DNA of 64,000 bases from CAUJGQ01 sp042408665 (GTDB lineage Bacteria; Chloroflexota; Dehalococcoidia; CAUJGQ01): positions 62,001 to 126,000 of the forward strand of contig JBHOQW010000235.1 in assembly GCA_042408665.1 (NCBI GenBank). The letters run 5' to 3'. Below, piece after piece: positions 16,728-24,351 of the stretch. The notes below the pieces were generated by a model that had not been told where the DNA came from, did no database searches, and saw only the letters and a program-made list of their open reading frames with translations. The translations under genes and the position numbers were made by a program. Within the stretch, counting starts at the first letter, position 1. The number at the start of each line of letters is the position of its first letter.

Positions 16728-17378
16728 ATGACGGCAGAGTGGGATGAGCTCGAACAGTTGTGCCGCGAGATCGAACAGGCGAGCGGCGAGGCCGCGGAGC
16801 GGCACGAGCGCCTGCGTGGCGAACGTGAGGCGCTTAAACCGGCGCTGGAGGAGATCGAGCGCTTCTGGCAGGAGCTAGCGCCCGAGCGGGCCCTGGAGCA
16901 GGTGCGCGACCGGCTCCTGGGCGGCAGCGCCCTCCTGCAGCGCGTGACCGCCGTGTACGGCCTGGAGCGGATGGCGGCTCTGGTGTGGCCGGCCGCCGCC
17001 GACCCGCGCCCGGAGCTGGCCGCGGCCAAGGGGGAGTACCGGGTGCAGGTGCTGCTGGGTCTCAACGAGCGGGGACGGCCGCGCGTCCGGGTCACCGGCG
17101 CCAAGCGGTTGGAGGCCATCCTGCCGGTGGCGCCGGAGAAGTTCCGGGCGGTGCTGCTGGGCGCGGTGCGGGCGCCGGAGCACGTGCTTTCGGAGGAGGC
17201 GGTCGAATCGGAGGCCGAGCGGGCGGAGCAGGTCCCAACGGACGGCGAGCGTCCGGCGCCATCGGCGGGTGAGGCGCCGTCCCAAGGGCGGCCCACACCG
17301 CCCCCACCCGACGAGCCGATCCCGATGGGCCCGGCCCCGAGCGGGAGCACGGAGCCGGAGGCCACGTCCGAGGGCTAA
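16728..17378 (+). CDS. Coiled-coil protein with Pro-rich tail, unknown function (left-arm copy)
   Basis: A 216-residue soluble protein not assigned to a family. Residues 1-50 are charged and predicted coiled coil, the middle (about 55-155) looks globular, and the last 70 residues are acidic then Pro/Gly-rich and probably disordered. ATG 16728 follows a GAGGTGGGAGG ribosome site. It starts 75 bases after the response regulator on the same strand and may be co-transcribed with it. Confidence 0.7.
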   Translation: MTAEWDELEQLCREIEQASGEAAERHERLRGEREALKPALEEIERFWQELAPERALEQVRDRLLGGSALLQRVTAVYGLERMAALVWPAAADPRPELAAAKGEYRVQVLLGLNERGRPRVRVTGAKRLEAILPVAPEKFRAVLLGAVRAPEHVLSEEAVESEAERAEQVPTDGERPAPSAGEAPSQGRPTPPPPDEPIPMGPAPSGSTEPEATSEG

Positions 17379-17542
17379 CCGGTCCAGGCGAGCCGTCTAT
17401 GTCTGGACAGTCCGTTCCGTGGTCGCACGCGTTGCCATCTGTTACTTTTCTTATCGCGTGCGATCCTTCACAATCAGATGAGAGGTTCGGAAGACCGACC
17501 GACGAAGCAGGCCTGACGAACGAGTGTGGAGGACGTCTGTCA

Positions 17543-18061
17543 ATGGTTGATGGCAAGCGAGTGTACGACGCATGGGTGGCGATCCACCAGGCCGCGATCA
17601 CCCTGGAGCGCGCGGTTGATGTGCGCCTGCGACCCTGGAACCTGAGCGGCTCGCAGGCCGCCGCGTTGAGCGTGCTGGTCCGACACGGACCACAGCGCAT
17701 GTCCGACCTGGCCCGCTACCTATTGCAGCAAACCCAGACCACCACGGACCTGGTGGACCGACTGGAGCAGCGCGGTCTGGTGCGCCGCGTGCGCCACGCC
17801 ACCGACCGACGCGTGGTGCTGGTCGAGGCGACGGATAAAGCCCGCGACCTGTTACAGGAGATCGGCGGCATCGGCTGGGGCGTCGGGCAGGAAGCCTTCG
17901 GGCAGCTCACGGCCGCCGAGCTCGACCGGCTGATCGACGCGGCCCGGCGGGTGCGCAACCGCGCCGCCGAGCTGGGCGGTATCCCGTTTGAGCACCTCAC
18001 GTACGCGGAGGACCGCCTCCGCCTGGAGTCGGCACCGCTGGAGGCGGCCGCAGCCGACTGA
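17543..18061 (+). CDS. MarR-family transcriptional regulator (left-arm copy)
   Basis: A 172-residue winged-helix repressor. The DNA-binding core covers about residues 35-105: the recognition region includes MSDLARYLLQQTQTTTDLVD, and the wing includes RRVRHATDRRVVLVEAT. Flanking helices would form the dimer. Regulators of this family respond to small phenolic or toxic molecules and often control an adjacent efflux pump; the next gene is an MFS exporter. ATG 17543 is preceded by GGAGGA with nine bases between; longer in-frame starts lack a ribosome site. Confidence 0.92.
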   Translation: MVDGKRVYDAWVAIHQAAITLERAVDVRLRPWNLSGSQAAALSVLVRHGPQRMSDLARYLLQQTQTTTDLVDRLEQRGLVRRVRHATDRRVVLVEATDKARDLLQEIGGIGWGVGQEAFGQLTAAELDRLIDAARRVRNRAAELGGIPFEHLTYAEDRLRLESAPLEAAAAD

Positions 18062-18088
18062 ACCCACGGCCAACGCGCGCGACCCGGC

Positions 18089-18137
18089 ATACGCGATACG
18101 TGATATATGCCGCGTGCATGTGTTGCGTATCGCGTAT
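18089..18137. repeat. 12-bp inverted repeat of the ATACGCGATACG type between marR and the MFS gene
   Basis: ATACGCGATACG (18089-18100) is the exact reverse complement of CGTATCGCGTAT (18126-18137), separated by 25 bases, and a further CGCGT follows. The low-complexity ATACGCGATACG pattern differs from the surrounding GC-rich DNA and looks like a dispersed intergenic repeat. It could form a stem in the marR transcript; the loop is too long for a typical MarR operator. Confidence 0.75.
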
Positions 18138-18268
18138 CGCGTTCTCTGTCCGTCGCAGACGTCCTGTGGCGGACGTGACCCGTGGCGCGAGGCGGGCCAG
18201 ACGTGCCCTTGTGGGCGGTGACGGACCGGCGTACCCTCGCAAGTACCCCGACCGTGTTGTGGTCCGTG

Positions 18269-19924
18269 ATGCCATCGCCGATCCCGTGCCCGACCTGCGG
18301 TGAGGCGAACCGGAGCGGTGCCCGGTTTTGCAGCCGTTGTGGCCGCGCGCTCGCCGCGCCGACACCCCTGCCCTGCCCGCACTGCGGGGAGGAGAACCCG
18401 GCCGGGGCGCGCTTCTGCAATGGCTGCGGCACGCGCCTCGTGCCCGCGCTGCGTGTCCATCCACCGGCCGATGTGGCCGGGGCGCGGGTGGCCGGGGGCG
18501 GGCCGCGCCTGCTGTGGTGGCAGATCCCGGCCAGTTCCCTGCTGTACGCGCCCTCGTTCCGGGCCATGATCAGCATGCGTGTGGCGGCCGAGACCGCCGT
18601 CAACGCGCTCAGCTTCGGCATGCTGATCCAGATCGCACGTCGCTACGCTGAGGAGCCGCGGGCGGTAGGTATCCTCTCCGCGCTGGTGACGGTAGCGACC
18701 GTCGCCCCGGCCGCCCTGCTGGGACCGGTGGGCGGCGTGGTGGTGGACCGTGCCCCCAAGCGCCTGGTGCTGGTGGTGGCCAACCTGCTGCGGGCGCTGC
18801 TGTGCGTCGCCTTTCTCGTTCTGGGGACCGGCACCGCGGCCATCTACGCGCTCCTGGTGGCGATCACCGCCGTCACCCAATTCGCCACGCCCGCCGAGGC
18901 TGCCGTGGTGCCGCGGGTGGTGCCACCGGAGCGGCTGACGGCCGCCAACTCGTACTCAAATCTGGCCGAGTCCGCAGGTGCCCTGCTCGGCACCGCCATC
19001 CTGGCCCCGGCGATGGTCAAACTGTTCCGCGAACTGGAGCCGCTCATCCTGGTGTGCGCCGCGCTGCTGGGGTACGCCGCCCTGCGCGCGGTGGCCGTGC
19101 ACCTCATGGTGCCGGAGACGCCGCCGACCGAGATGAACGCGGCCCGTAAGCCGTGGCTGGCGGGCACCCGCGAGTCCCTGGTGGAGGCGTGGCGCTGGTT
19201 AGCGGCGGACCGCTCTGCCTTCATCAGCATGTTGCTGGTGGTGCTGGCCAGCACCGCCAACCTGGTGATGGTGACGCTGGCGCCCCGCTTCACCAAGCAG
19301 GCACTGGGCGTGGAACCGGAGTTCGCGGTGTTCGTGTTTGGGCCGGCGGTGGTGGGCGTGCTCAGCGGCCTGGCGGCCACGCCGTGGCTGGCCCGGCGCG
19401 TGAACAAACGGCTGCTCGTGACCTGCGGCTTTCTGCTCATGGTGATCGTCTTGCTCTTGCTGGGCGCTATCGACCCCGTCACCGCCCTGCTCCGGCGGCT
19501 GGGGCCGTTCGGCTGGCTGCTGAGCAACGGGCCGCTCGGCTACCGGGATGGGCGCCTGGGCACGGCGCTCGTGCTGGCCGCCCCGCTCGGGTTTGGGCTG
19601 TCCATGGTGCAGGTGGCGGCCAACACCCTCCTGCACGAACGGGTGCCGCTGGCCATGCAGGGCCGGGTGTTCGCCTTGCAGGGGGCGGTGAAGAATGCCG
19701 CCGCGATCGTGCCGTTGTTAGTGCTGGGTGGTCTGGCCTCGCTGCTGGGCGACGTGCGCCCGGTGCTGGTCATTACCGCCGTCCTGGTGCTGTCCCTGGC
19801 CCTGTACGGCGCGGCGCGCAGCGCTCAGTGGAGCGGTGAGCGCATTGTGGGAACCCTGCCGACGGAGTCTGACGTGATGCCCGGCACCGTGGCACCCGAG
19901 CAGGCACCGCGGCAGGGCGGCTGA
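18269..19924 (+). CDS. MFS exporter with N-terminal double zinc ribbon (left-arm copy)
   Basis: A 551-residue fusion. Residues 1-55 hold two zinc ribbons (CPTCGEANRSGARFCSRCG and CPHCGEENPAGARFCNGCG), each with four cysteines. A short linker leads to a major-facilitator fold of about ten to twelve hydrophobic helices of the EntS/MFS_3 efflux type, with the loop VVVDRAPKR as the usual cytoplasmic 2-3 motif. Zinc ribbons on an MFS protein are unusual and may sense metal or bind a partner inside the cell. The ATG at 18269 begins exactly before the first ribbon, though its ribosome site is weak. Pairing with marR suggests regulated efflux. Confidence 0.85.
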   Translation: MPSPIPCPTCGEANRSGARFCSRCGRALAAPTPLPCPHCGEENPAGARFCNGCGTRLVPALRVHPPADVAGARVAGGGPRLLWWQIPASSLLYAPSFRAMISMRVAAETAVNALSFGMLIQIARRYAEEPRAVGILSALVTVATVAPAALLGPVGGVVVDRAPKRLVLVVANLLRALLCVAFLVLGTGTAAIYALLVAITAVTQFATPAEAAVVPRVVPPERLTAANSYSNLAESAGALLGTAILAPAMVKLFRELEPLILVCAALLGYAALRAVAVHLMVPETPPTEMNAARKPWLAGTRESLVEAWRWLAADRSAFISMLLVVLASTANLVMVTLAPRFTKQALGVEPEFAVFVFGPAVVGVLSGLAATPWLARRVNKRLLVTCGFLLMVIVLLLLGAIDPVTALLRRLGPFGWLLSNGPLGYRDGRLGTALVLAAPLGFGLSMVQVAANTLLHERVPLAMQGRVFALQGAVKNAAAIVPLLVLGGLASLLGDVRPVLVITAVLVLSLALYGAARSAQWSGERIVGTLPTESDVMPGTVAPEQAPRQGG

Positions 19925-19995
19925 GCGCGGGCGCCGGTGCGGCGGGCGGCGGCCGCGGGTATACTGGGGCCAATCCCGGGCAGGAGGCAGCGCGC

Positions 19996-20898
19996 ATGCG
20001 GGTGGGATTCATCGGTCTGGGCATCATGGGCAAGCCCATGGCGAAGAACCTGCTCAAGGCCGGCTTTGAGGTCATCGCCTACAACCGCAGCGAGGGGCCG
20101 CGGCGGGAGTTCGCCGCGGCCGGCGGGCGGCTGGCGGGGTCACCGGCCGAGGCGGCCCGCAATGCCGACGTCGTGATCACGATGGTCACCGACTCCCCCG
20201 ACGTGGAGGAGGTCTGCCTGGGGCCGCACGGGATCATCGAGGGCGCCCGCCCGGGCACCATCGTGGTGGACATGTCTACCATCTCACCGGAGGTGACGCG
20301 GCGCATCGGCGCCCGGTTGGCGGAGCGCGGCATCCACATGCTGGACGCGCCCGTGAGCGGCGGCGACACCGGCGCCATCGCCGGCACGCTGTCCATCATG
20401 GTCGGGGGCGATGCGGCCGACCTCGAGCGGGTGCGGCCGGTGCTGGCGGCGATGGGCAAGCGCATCGTGCACTGCGGCCCGCTGGGCGCCGGCCAGACGG
20501 TGAAGCTCTGCAATCAGATCGCCGTGACGCTCACCAACCTGGCCGTGTGCGAGGCGCTGATCTTCGCCCAGAAAAGCGGGGTGGATCCGGCCCGCATGAT
20601 CGAGGCGCTCAGCGCCGGCGCCGCCGGCTCGTGGCAGCTCAGCAATCTCGGCCCAAAGATGCTGCGCCGCGATTTCGCCCCCGGCTTCAAGGTCCGCTTG
20701 CAGCGCAAGGACCTGCGCCTGGCGCTGGAGAGCGCGCAGCAGATGGCCGCGGCGCTGCCCGGACTGGCGCTGGTGAGCCAGCTCTTCTCAGCCGTAGAGG
20801 CGGCCGGGTGCGGCGAGGAGGGCACGCAGGCGTTGATTAAGGCGTTAGAGCAGCTCAACGGCGTGCGGGTGGAGAGCGCCACCCCGGTGGCCGTTTAG
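19996..20898 (+). CDS. Beta-hydroxyacid dehydrogenase (3-hydroxyisobutyrate / tartronate semialdehyde reductase family; left-arm copy)
   Basis: A 300-residue NAD(P)-dependent enzyme. The N-terminal Rossmann motif is GFIGLGIMGKPMA, the substrate-binding signature is DAPVSGGDTGA, and the catalytic lysine (about residue 169) is in GAGQTVKLCNQ. The family interconverts short beta-hydroxyacids and semialdehydes; 2-hydroxy-3-oxopropionate reductase and 3-hydroxyisobutyrate dehydrogenase cannot be told apart here. GGAGG lies eight bases before ATG 19996, and a TATACT -10 box is at 19960-19965. It converges with the DUF2007-like gene; the stop regions overlap by four bases. Confidence 0.9.
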   Translation: MRVGFIGLGIMGKPMAKNLLKAGFEVIAYNRSEGPRREFAAAGGRLAGSPAEAARNADVVITMVTDSPDVEEVCLGPHGIIEGARPGTIVVDMSTISPEVTRRIGARLAERGIHMLDAPVSGGDTGAIAGTLSIMVGGDAADLERVRPVLAAMGKRIVHCGPLGAGQTVKLCNQIAVTLTNLAVCEALIFAQKSGVDPARMIEALSAGAAGSWQLSNLGPKMLRRDFAPGFKVRLQRKDLRLALESAQQMAAALPGLALVSQLFSAVEAAGCGEEGTQALIKALEQLNGVRVESATPVAV

Positions 20899-21230
20899 CC
20901 GCGCCGCCAGAGGCGCCGCCACCACCGTCGGGTGCCGCCCGCGCGACCGGAGATGGCCGGCGGGGGCAGGGGTGGCGGCGCTTCACCCATCTCTCCGCCC
21001 AAGGCGAGGCAGGCGGCGTCGGCGTCACCTTCCAACACGTACACCTCCAGTGCCCAGGGGGAGGCGAGCGCACCTTGGGCCACGGACACCGGATCCCGGT
21101 TTTTGACCATACAGCGAATACCGGTCTGGGCGAGCGTCTCCTGGATGAGGTGCGCGGTGAGCGGGTTTTCGGCGATGGCCACGCGCACCAGCCGCTCGCG
21201 CGCGCGGTCCCGGTCGGCTGCATCGTTCAT
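20895..21230 (-). CDS. DUF2007-like putative signal-transducing protein (left-arm copy)
   Basis: A 111-residue protein whose first 80 residues resemble DUF2007: a small alpha/beta fold beginning LVRVAIAENPLTAHLIQETL and continuing through RCMVKNRDPV to a LEVYVLEGDADAA segment. The tail is Pro-rich and ends in a very basic WRRLWRRG. Its biochemical role is unknown. Its ATG shares one base with the stop of the Lon-N gene (TGATG), so the two are translationally coupled. Confidence 0.65.
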   Translation of the reverse strand: MNDAADRDRARERLVRVAIAENPLTAHLIQETLAQTGIRCMVKNRDPVSVAQGALASPWALEVYVLEGDADAACLALGGEMGEAPPPLPPPAISGRAGGTRRWWRRLWRRG

Positions 21231-21883
21231 CAGTTCCAGATCCCCATCGTCTCGTACTTGAGGCGGCGCACACCGACGAGCTGCTGCGCGAGCGTCTCCA
21301 GGGCGCCGGTGAGCAACCGCTGCTCCACGGCCAGCCGCCGCAGCACCGAAAGCTCCTCCAGCAGGCGTTGCTTGGTGCGGTTTTCCAGCTCCAGGCGCGC
21401 CGCCACGTGGTCGGCGAGCGCCCCCGGCCGGGAGGGCAGGGCGATGGTGCGCGTCCACTCCCCGTTCACGGCCAGCATAAGGTGCGTGTACTGGCGGAAC
21501 AGCTCGCCGACCCGCTGCGCCGCCTCCTGCGTTTCCGGCGCGTCTGCGTCCTCGTCCTCCAGGAACTCCACCGTGCCGGTGAGGTAGGGCTCACGCTGGG
21601 AGGTCTCTAGGATGCGAAAGCGTTGCACGCCGAGCGCCAGGATGTGCAGCCGGCCGCCCGGCGCGCGCTGCACGTTGCTGATGCGGGCGGTGGTGCCCAC
21701 CTCAAACGGCACGGCCGGCCCGCCCACCTCCTGGCCGGAACGGATCAGCACCACCCCGAAAGGTGTGCCCTCGTCCAGGCAACGCTGGATCATAGTGAGG
21801 TAACGGGGCTCGAACACCTGCAACGGCAGGGTGGCCCCGGGGAAGAGCACGGTGTGCAGCGGAAAGAGGGGCAGATCGACCAT
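21230..21883 (-). CDS. Lon N-terminal (LON substrate-binding) domain protein (left-arm copy)
   Basis: A 217-residue stand-alone LON/PUA-like domain starting LPLFPLHTVLFPGATLPLQV with the family core FEPRYLTMIQRCL. The ATPase and protease domains of Lon are absent; the C-terminal third is helical. Such proteins are widespread and may bind unfolded substrates; their function is poorly defined. No Shine-Dalgarno is visible before the ATG. Instead a strong stem-loop ends eight bases upstream, so translation may depend on RNA folding or on coupling. Confidence 0.88.
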   Translation of the reverse strand: MVDLPLFPLHTVLFPGATLPLQVFEPRYLTMIQRCLDEGTPFGVVLIRSGQEVGGPAVPFEVGTTARISNVQRAPGGRLHILALGVQRFRILETSQREPYLTGTVEFLEDEDADAPETQEAAQRVGELFRQYTHLMLAVNGEWTRTIALPSRPGALADHVAARLELENRTKQRLLEELSVLRRLAVEQRLLTGALETLAQQLVGVRRLKYETMGIWN

Positions 21884-21891
21884 GGCGCGGC

Positions 21892-21935
21892 GCCGGGCGC
21901 CCCGCGCACCCCTGGCCTCGGCCGGGGCGCCCGGC
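21892..21935 (-). terminator. 12-bp perfect stem-loop between hpaB-type gene and Lon-N gene
   Basis: GCCGGGCGCCCC (21892-21903) pairs fully with GGGGCGCCCGGC (21924-21935) across a 20-base loop, in the 62-base gap. No T run follows, so it could be an attenuator, a processing site or a structure that hides the start of the Lon-N gene. Confidence 0.55.
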
Positions 21936-21945
21936 CCTCTGCCCT

Positions 21946-23385
21946 CTATTCTATTCCGGCCATCTGCTTGACGAGCCGCAGGGAGCGTTCGGCGTCGTAA
22001 CTGCGGGCGATCATCAGCTTCTCCGCCTCCAGGCTCCCCTCGGCGTGGATGGCCAACACCTCCTGGTAGCCGCCGTAATCGGAGCTGGTCAGGTCTTTGA
22101 CGAAGTTCATGGCGCGCAGGCGCTGGCGGCCGGTCACGCCGGCACGGCCCCCGTAGTAGTGGTCAAGCAGCGGCCCCAGCTCCTCGCTGGCCACGTCCTC
22201 CGCGCCCGGCCCGGTGACCAGCAGGCCGCCGGCGATGTCCTGCACGTCCTGCACGGCGGCGTGGTAATTGTGGGCGAAATGGTACTTGGCCATGTTCACG
22301 GTGAGCGTGTGCGGTACCGCGATGCCGTCACGCACGGTGCAGTGCTCGGCGGCGTGGTGCACGAGCGCCCGCAGCGTCTCGGCGTAGGAGATGAGGCGGA
22401 TCAGCTTATCGCGCACGTGTGCGGCCCGGCTGATGCCGTTGTAATCGGCCAGGAGCTGAGCGGCGCCTACCAGCGCGTCCACCAGCGGCAGCTTATACGA
22501 GATGGCGGTGAAGCGGTGGAACTCCACAAAGCTGAGCGCTAGCGGGCCGGCGTACTGCCATTCGCGACAGAGGAAGACGCGCGACCACGGGACGAACACG
22601 TCGTCGAAGATGGTCGTGGTCTCCACCATCTTGTGGCGGGAGGTGATGGGAAACTCGAACGGGTCTTTGGGCTCGGCGTGGGCGCCGAAGGGGCTGGCGA
22701 TGAGCTTGAGGCCGGGCGTGTTGACGGGTATCGCGAAGGCCACGGCATAGTCGGCGTCGCGCTCCGTCATGGCGCGCGTGGGGAGCACGATCACCTCGTT
22801 GACGTGCGTCGTGTTCGAGGTGTGCGTCTTAGCGCCGCGCACCACGATCCCGTCCGGCCGCTCCGCCACGATGCGGACGTAGTAATCGGGATGGGGCTGC
22901 TCGGCGGGGCTTTTGGCGCGGTCGCCCTTGACGTCCGTCTGGGCGACGGCCAGCGCCAGGTCGTTGTCCCGGCAGTACTTGTAATAGTCGAACACGCGGT
23001 GAGAGTAGTCGGTGCCGCGCTCGCGATCGATCTGACGCGCCACCAGCATCAGGCCGAACAGGGCGTCGGTGCCGATCTCCTTGATCAGCACCACCAGCGT
23101 GCGACCCAGCGCAGTGGCCTGCTCGATCAGCGCGGACCGCTGGAGCAGGTCCTGGGCGTTCTCGGGGATCTTGTAGTAGCGGGAATACGGCCCGTCCGGC
23201 CCATCCATCACGGCCAGGTCGCGGAACTCCGGCTCCTCGGCCATGGCGTAATCGATGCAGGCGTGGTTGACCGCGATGCCGATCACCGGGTGCGTCGTGA
23301 CGTCTTCGACCCTCCGGCCGCGGAAGTAGACCGTGCGGCCGTCCCGCAGGCTGGCTTTGTACTCTTCCGGGGTACGCAGCGGCAC
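21946..23385 (-). CDS. 4-hydroxyphenylacetate 3-hydroxylase (HpaB) family flavoprotein (left-arm copy)
   Basis: A 479-residue member of the FADH2-dependent aromatic hydroxylase / 4-hydroxybutyryl-CoA dehydratase family. Recognisable family stretches are RERGTDYSHRVFDYYKYCRD, LAVAQTDVKGDRAKSP and GIVVRGAKTHTS, with AIPVNTPGLKL later. No Cys-x3-Cys pair is seen where the dehydratases hold their 4Fe-4S cluster, so a hydroxylase acting on a phenolic substrate is favoured. The flavin reductase partner (HpaC) is not in the window. The start is GTG 23385, six bases after AAGGAG; the longer frame to 23469 has a non-conserved N-terminus. Confidence 0.87.
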   Translation of the reverse strand: MPLRTPEEYKASLRDGRTVYFRGRRVEDVTTHPVIGIAVNHACIDYAMAEEPEFRDLAVMDGPDGPYSRYYKIPENAQDLLQRSALIEQATALGRTLVVLIKEIGTDALFGLMLVARQIDRERGTDYSHRVFDYYKYCRDNDLALAVAQTDVKGDRAKSPAEQPHPDYYVRIVAERPDGIVVRGAKTHTSNTTHVNEVIVLPTRAMTERDADYAVAFAIPVNTPGLKLIASPFGAHAEPKDPFEFPITSRHKMVETTTIFDDVFVPWSRVFLCREWQYAGPLALSFVEFHRFTAISYKLPLVDALVGAAQLLADYNGISRAAHVRDKLIRLISYAETLRALVHHAAEHCTVRDGIAVPHTLTVNMAKYHFAHNYHAAVQDVQDIAGGLLVTGPGAEDVASEELGPLLDHYYGGRAGVTGRQRLRAMNFVKDLTSSDYGGYQEVLAIHAEGSLEAEKLMIARSYDAERSLRLVKQMAGIE

Positions 23386-23494
23386 GAGTTGCTCCTTCGC
23401 CCCGGCCGGTCCGGGGCATGAGATGCGTTCTGCGCCGCCATTGGAGCATCGGCCCCGTGAGAGAGTCAACCGATGTGGCCCGACGGGTGAAAGG

Positions 23495-23731
23495 TCAGGC
23501 CGCGTCCAGCCCGGCCTGACCGACGGGCATCAGCTCCCATTCAATGAACGCCCGGCCGCCGCACTTGCGGCAGTGAAGGGCACCGCCGCGCAGACGCAGC
23601 GTACGAGCCGGGTCGTCGCCGTGTGGCGGACGGTGCAGCACCAGGCGGCCGTCTTCGAGCAGCGTGATGTCCGCCAGGTAGCGACCGCACAGGAGGCAGC
23701 GCACCTCACCGCGGTCCCGCGGTCCGTTCAT
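23495..23731 (-). CDS. Small zinc-ribbon protein (left-arm copy)
   Basis: A 78-residue protein with two Cys-x2-Cys knuckles (CLLC near residue 11 and CRKC near residue 57) separated by a beta-rich stretch, the layout of a single zinc ribbon. Function is unknown. ATG 23731 follows AGGGG with seven bases between. It is first in an operon with the HpaB-type gene, the Lon-N gene and the DUF2007-like gene. Its promoter region is interrupted by the palindrome centre 137 bases upstream, so the true upstream sequence is not in this window. Confidence 0.75.
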   Translation of the reverse strand: MNGPRDRGEVRCLLCGRYLADITLLEDGRLVLHRPPHGDDPARTLRLRGGALHCRKCGGRAFIEWELMPVGQAGLDAA

Positions 23732-23853
23732 GTCTGTCACCCCTCGCTGCGCACCTCTCAACCGGGGCGCGCAGTTCCAGCATCCGTGGTGGTGACGGAG
23801 GCGGGGCATCCGGGAGGGGCCGGATGGTCGCGCGGTTGGTCTCCGGAAAGGCG

Positions 23854-23883
23854 CCGTGGGCCAGCCCGCGGGCTGGCCCACGG
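23854..23883. repeat. Symmetry centre of the palindrome
   Basis: The arms join at 23868/23869 in the GC-rich core CCAGCCCGCGGGCTGG (23861-23876), which is its own reverse complement. No base lies unpaired between the arms. The join sits 137 bases upstream of each copy of the zinc-ribbon gene, in non-coding DNA. The core is not AT-rich and has no flanking direct repeats or recombinase-type half sites that I can recognise. The whole stretch 23732-24005 is otherwise just the mirrored upstream region of that gene. Confidence 0.9.
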
Positions 23884-24005
23884 CGCCTTTCCGGAGACCA
23901 ACCGCGCGACCATCCGGCCCCTCCCGGATGCCCCGCCTCCGTCACCACCACGGATGCTGGAACTGCGCGCCCCGGTTGAGAGGTGCGCAGCGAGGGGTGA
24001 CAGAC

Positions 24006-24242
24006 ATGAACGGACCGCGGGACCGCGGTGAGGTGCGCTGCCTCCTGTGCGGTCGCTACCTGGCGGACATCACGCTGCTCGAAGACGGCCGCCTGGTGCT
24101 GCACCGTCCGCCACACGGCGACGACCCGGCTCGTACGCTGCGTCTGCGCGGCGGTGCCCTTCACTGCCGCAAGTGCGGCGGCCGGGCGTTCATTGAATGG
24201 GAGCTGATGCCCGTCGGTCAGGCCGGGCTGGACGCGGCCTGA
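24006..24242 (+). CDS. Small zinc-ribbon protein (right-arm copy)
   Basis: Exact mirror of 23495-23731: 78 residues, two Cys-x2-Cys knuckles. It leads the operon running away from the palindrome centre. In the right arm, likely the true locus, everything upstream of 23869 is folded-back sequence. Confidence 0.75.
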   Translation: MNGPRDRGEVRCLLCGRYLADITLLEDGRLVLHRPPHGDDPARTLRLRGGALHCRKCGGRAFIEWELMPVGQAGLDAA

Positions 24243-24351
24243 CCTTTCACCCGTCGGGCCACATCGGTTGACTCTCTCACGGGGCCGATGCTCCAATGGC
24301 GGCGCAGAACGCATCTCATGCCCCGGACCGGCCGGGGCGAAGGAGCAACTC

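Noticed and set aside
18089..18137. MarR operator
   Set aside because: MarR operators are usually compact palindromes of about 20 bases. Here the arms are separated by 25 bases and look like a dispersed repeat, so no operator call was made.
21946..23385. 4-hydroxybutyryl-CoA dehydratase
   Set aside because: Same superfamily, but no Cys-x3-Cys pair was found for the 4Fe-4S cluster those enzymes require.
23854..23883. Protelomerase-type hairpin telomere
   Set aside because: The palindromic core is GC-rich without recognisable half sites, and no telomere resolvase or phage/plasmid replication gene is present. Kept only as a less likely alternative.
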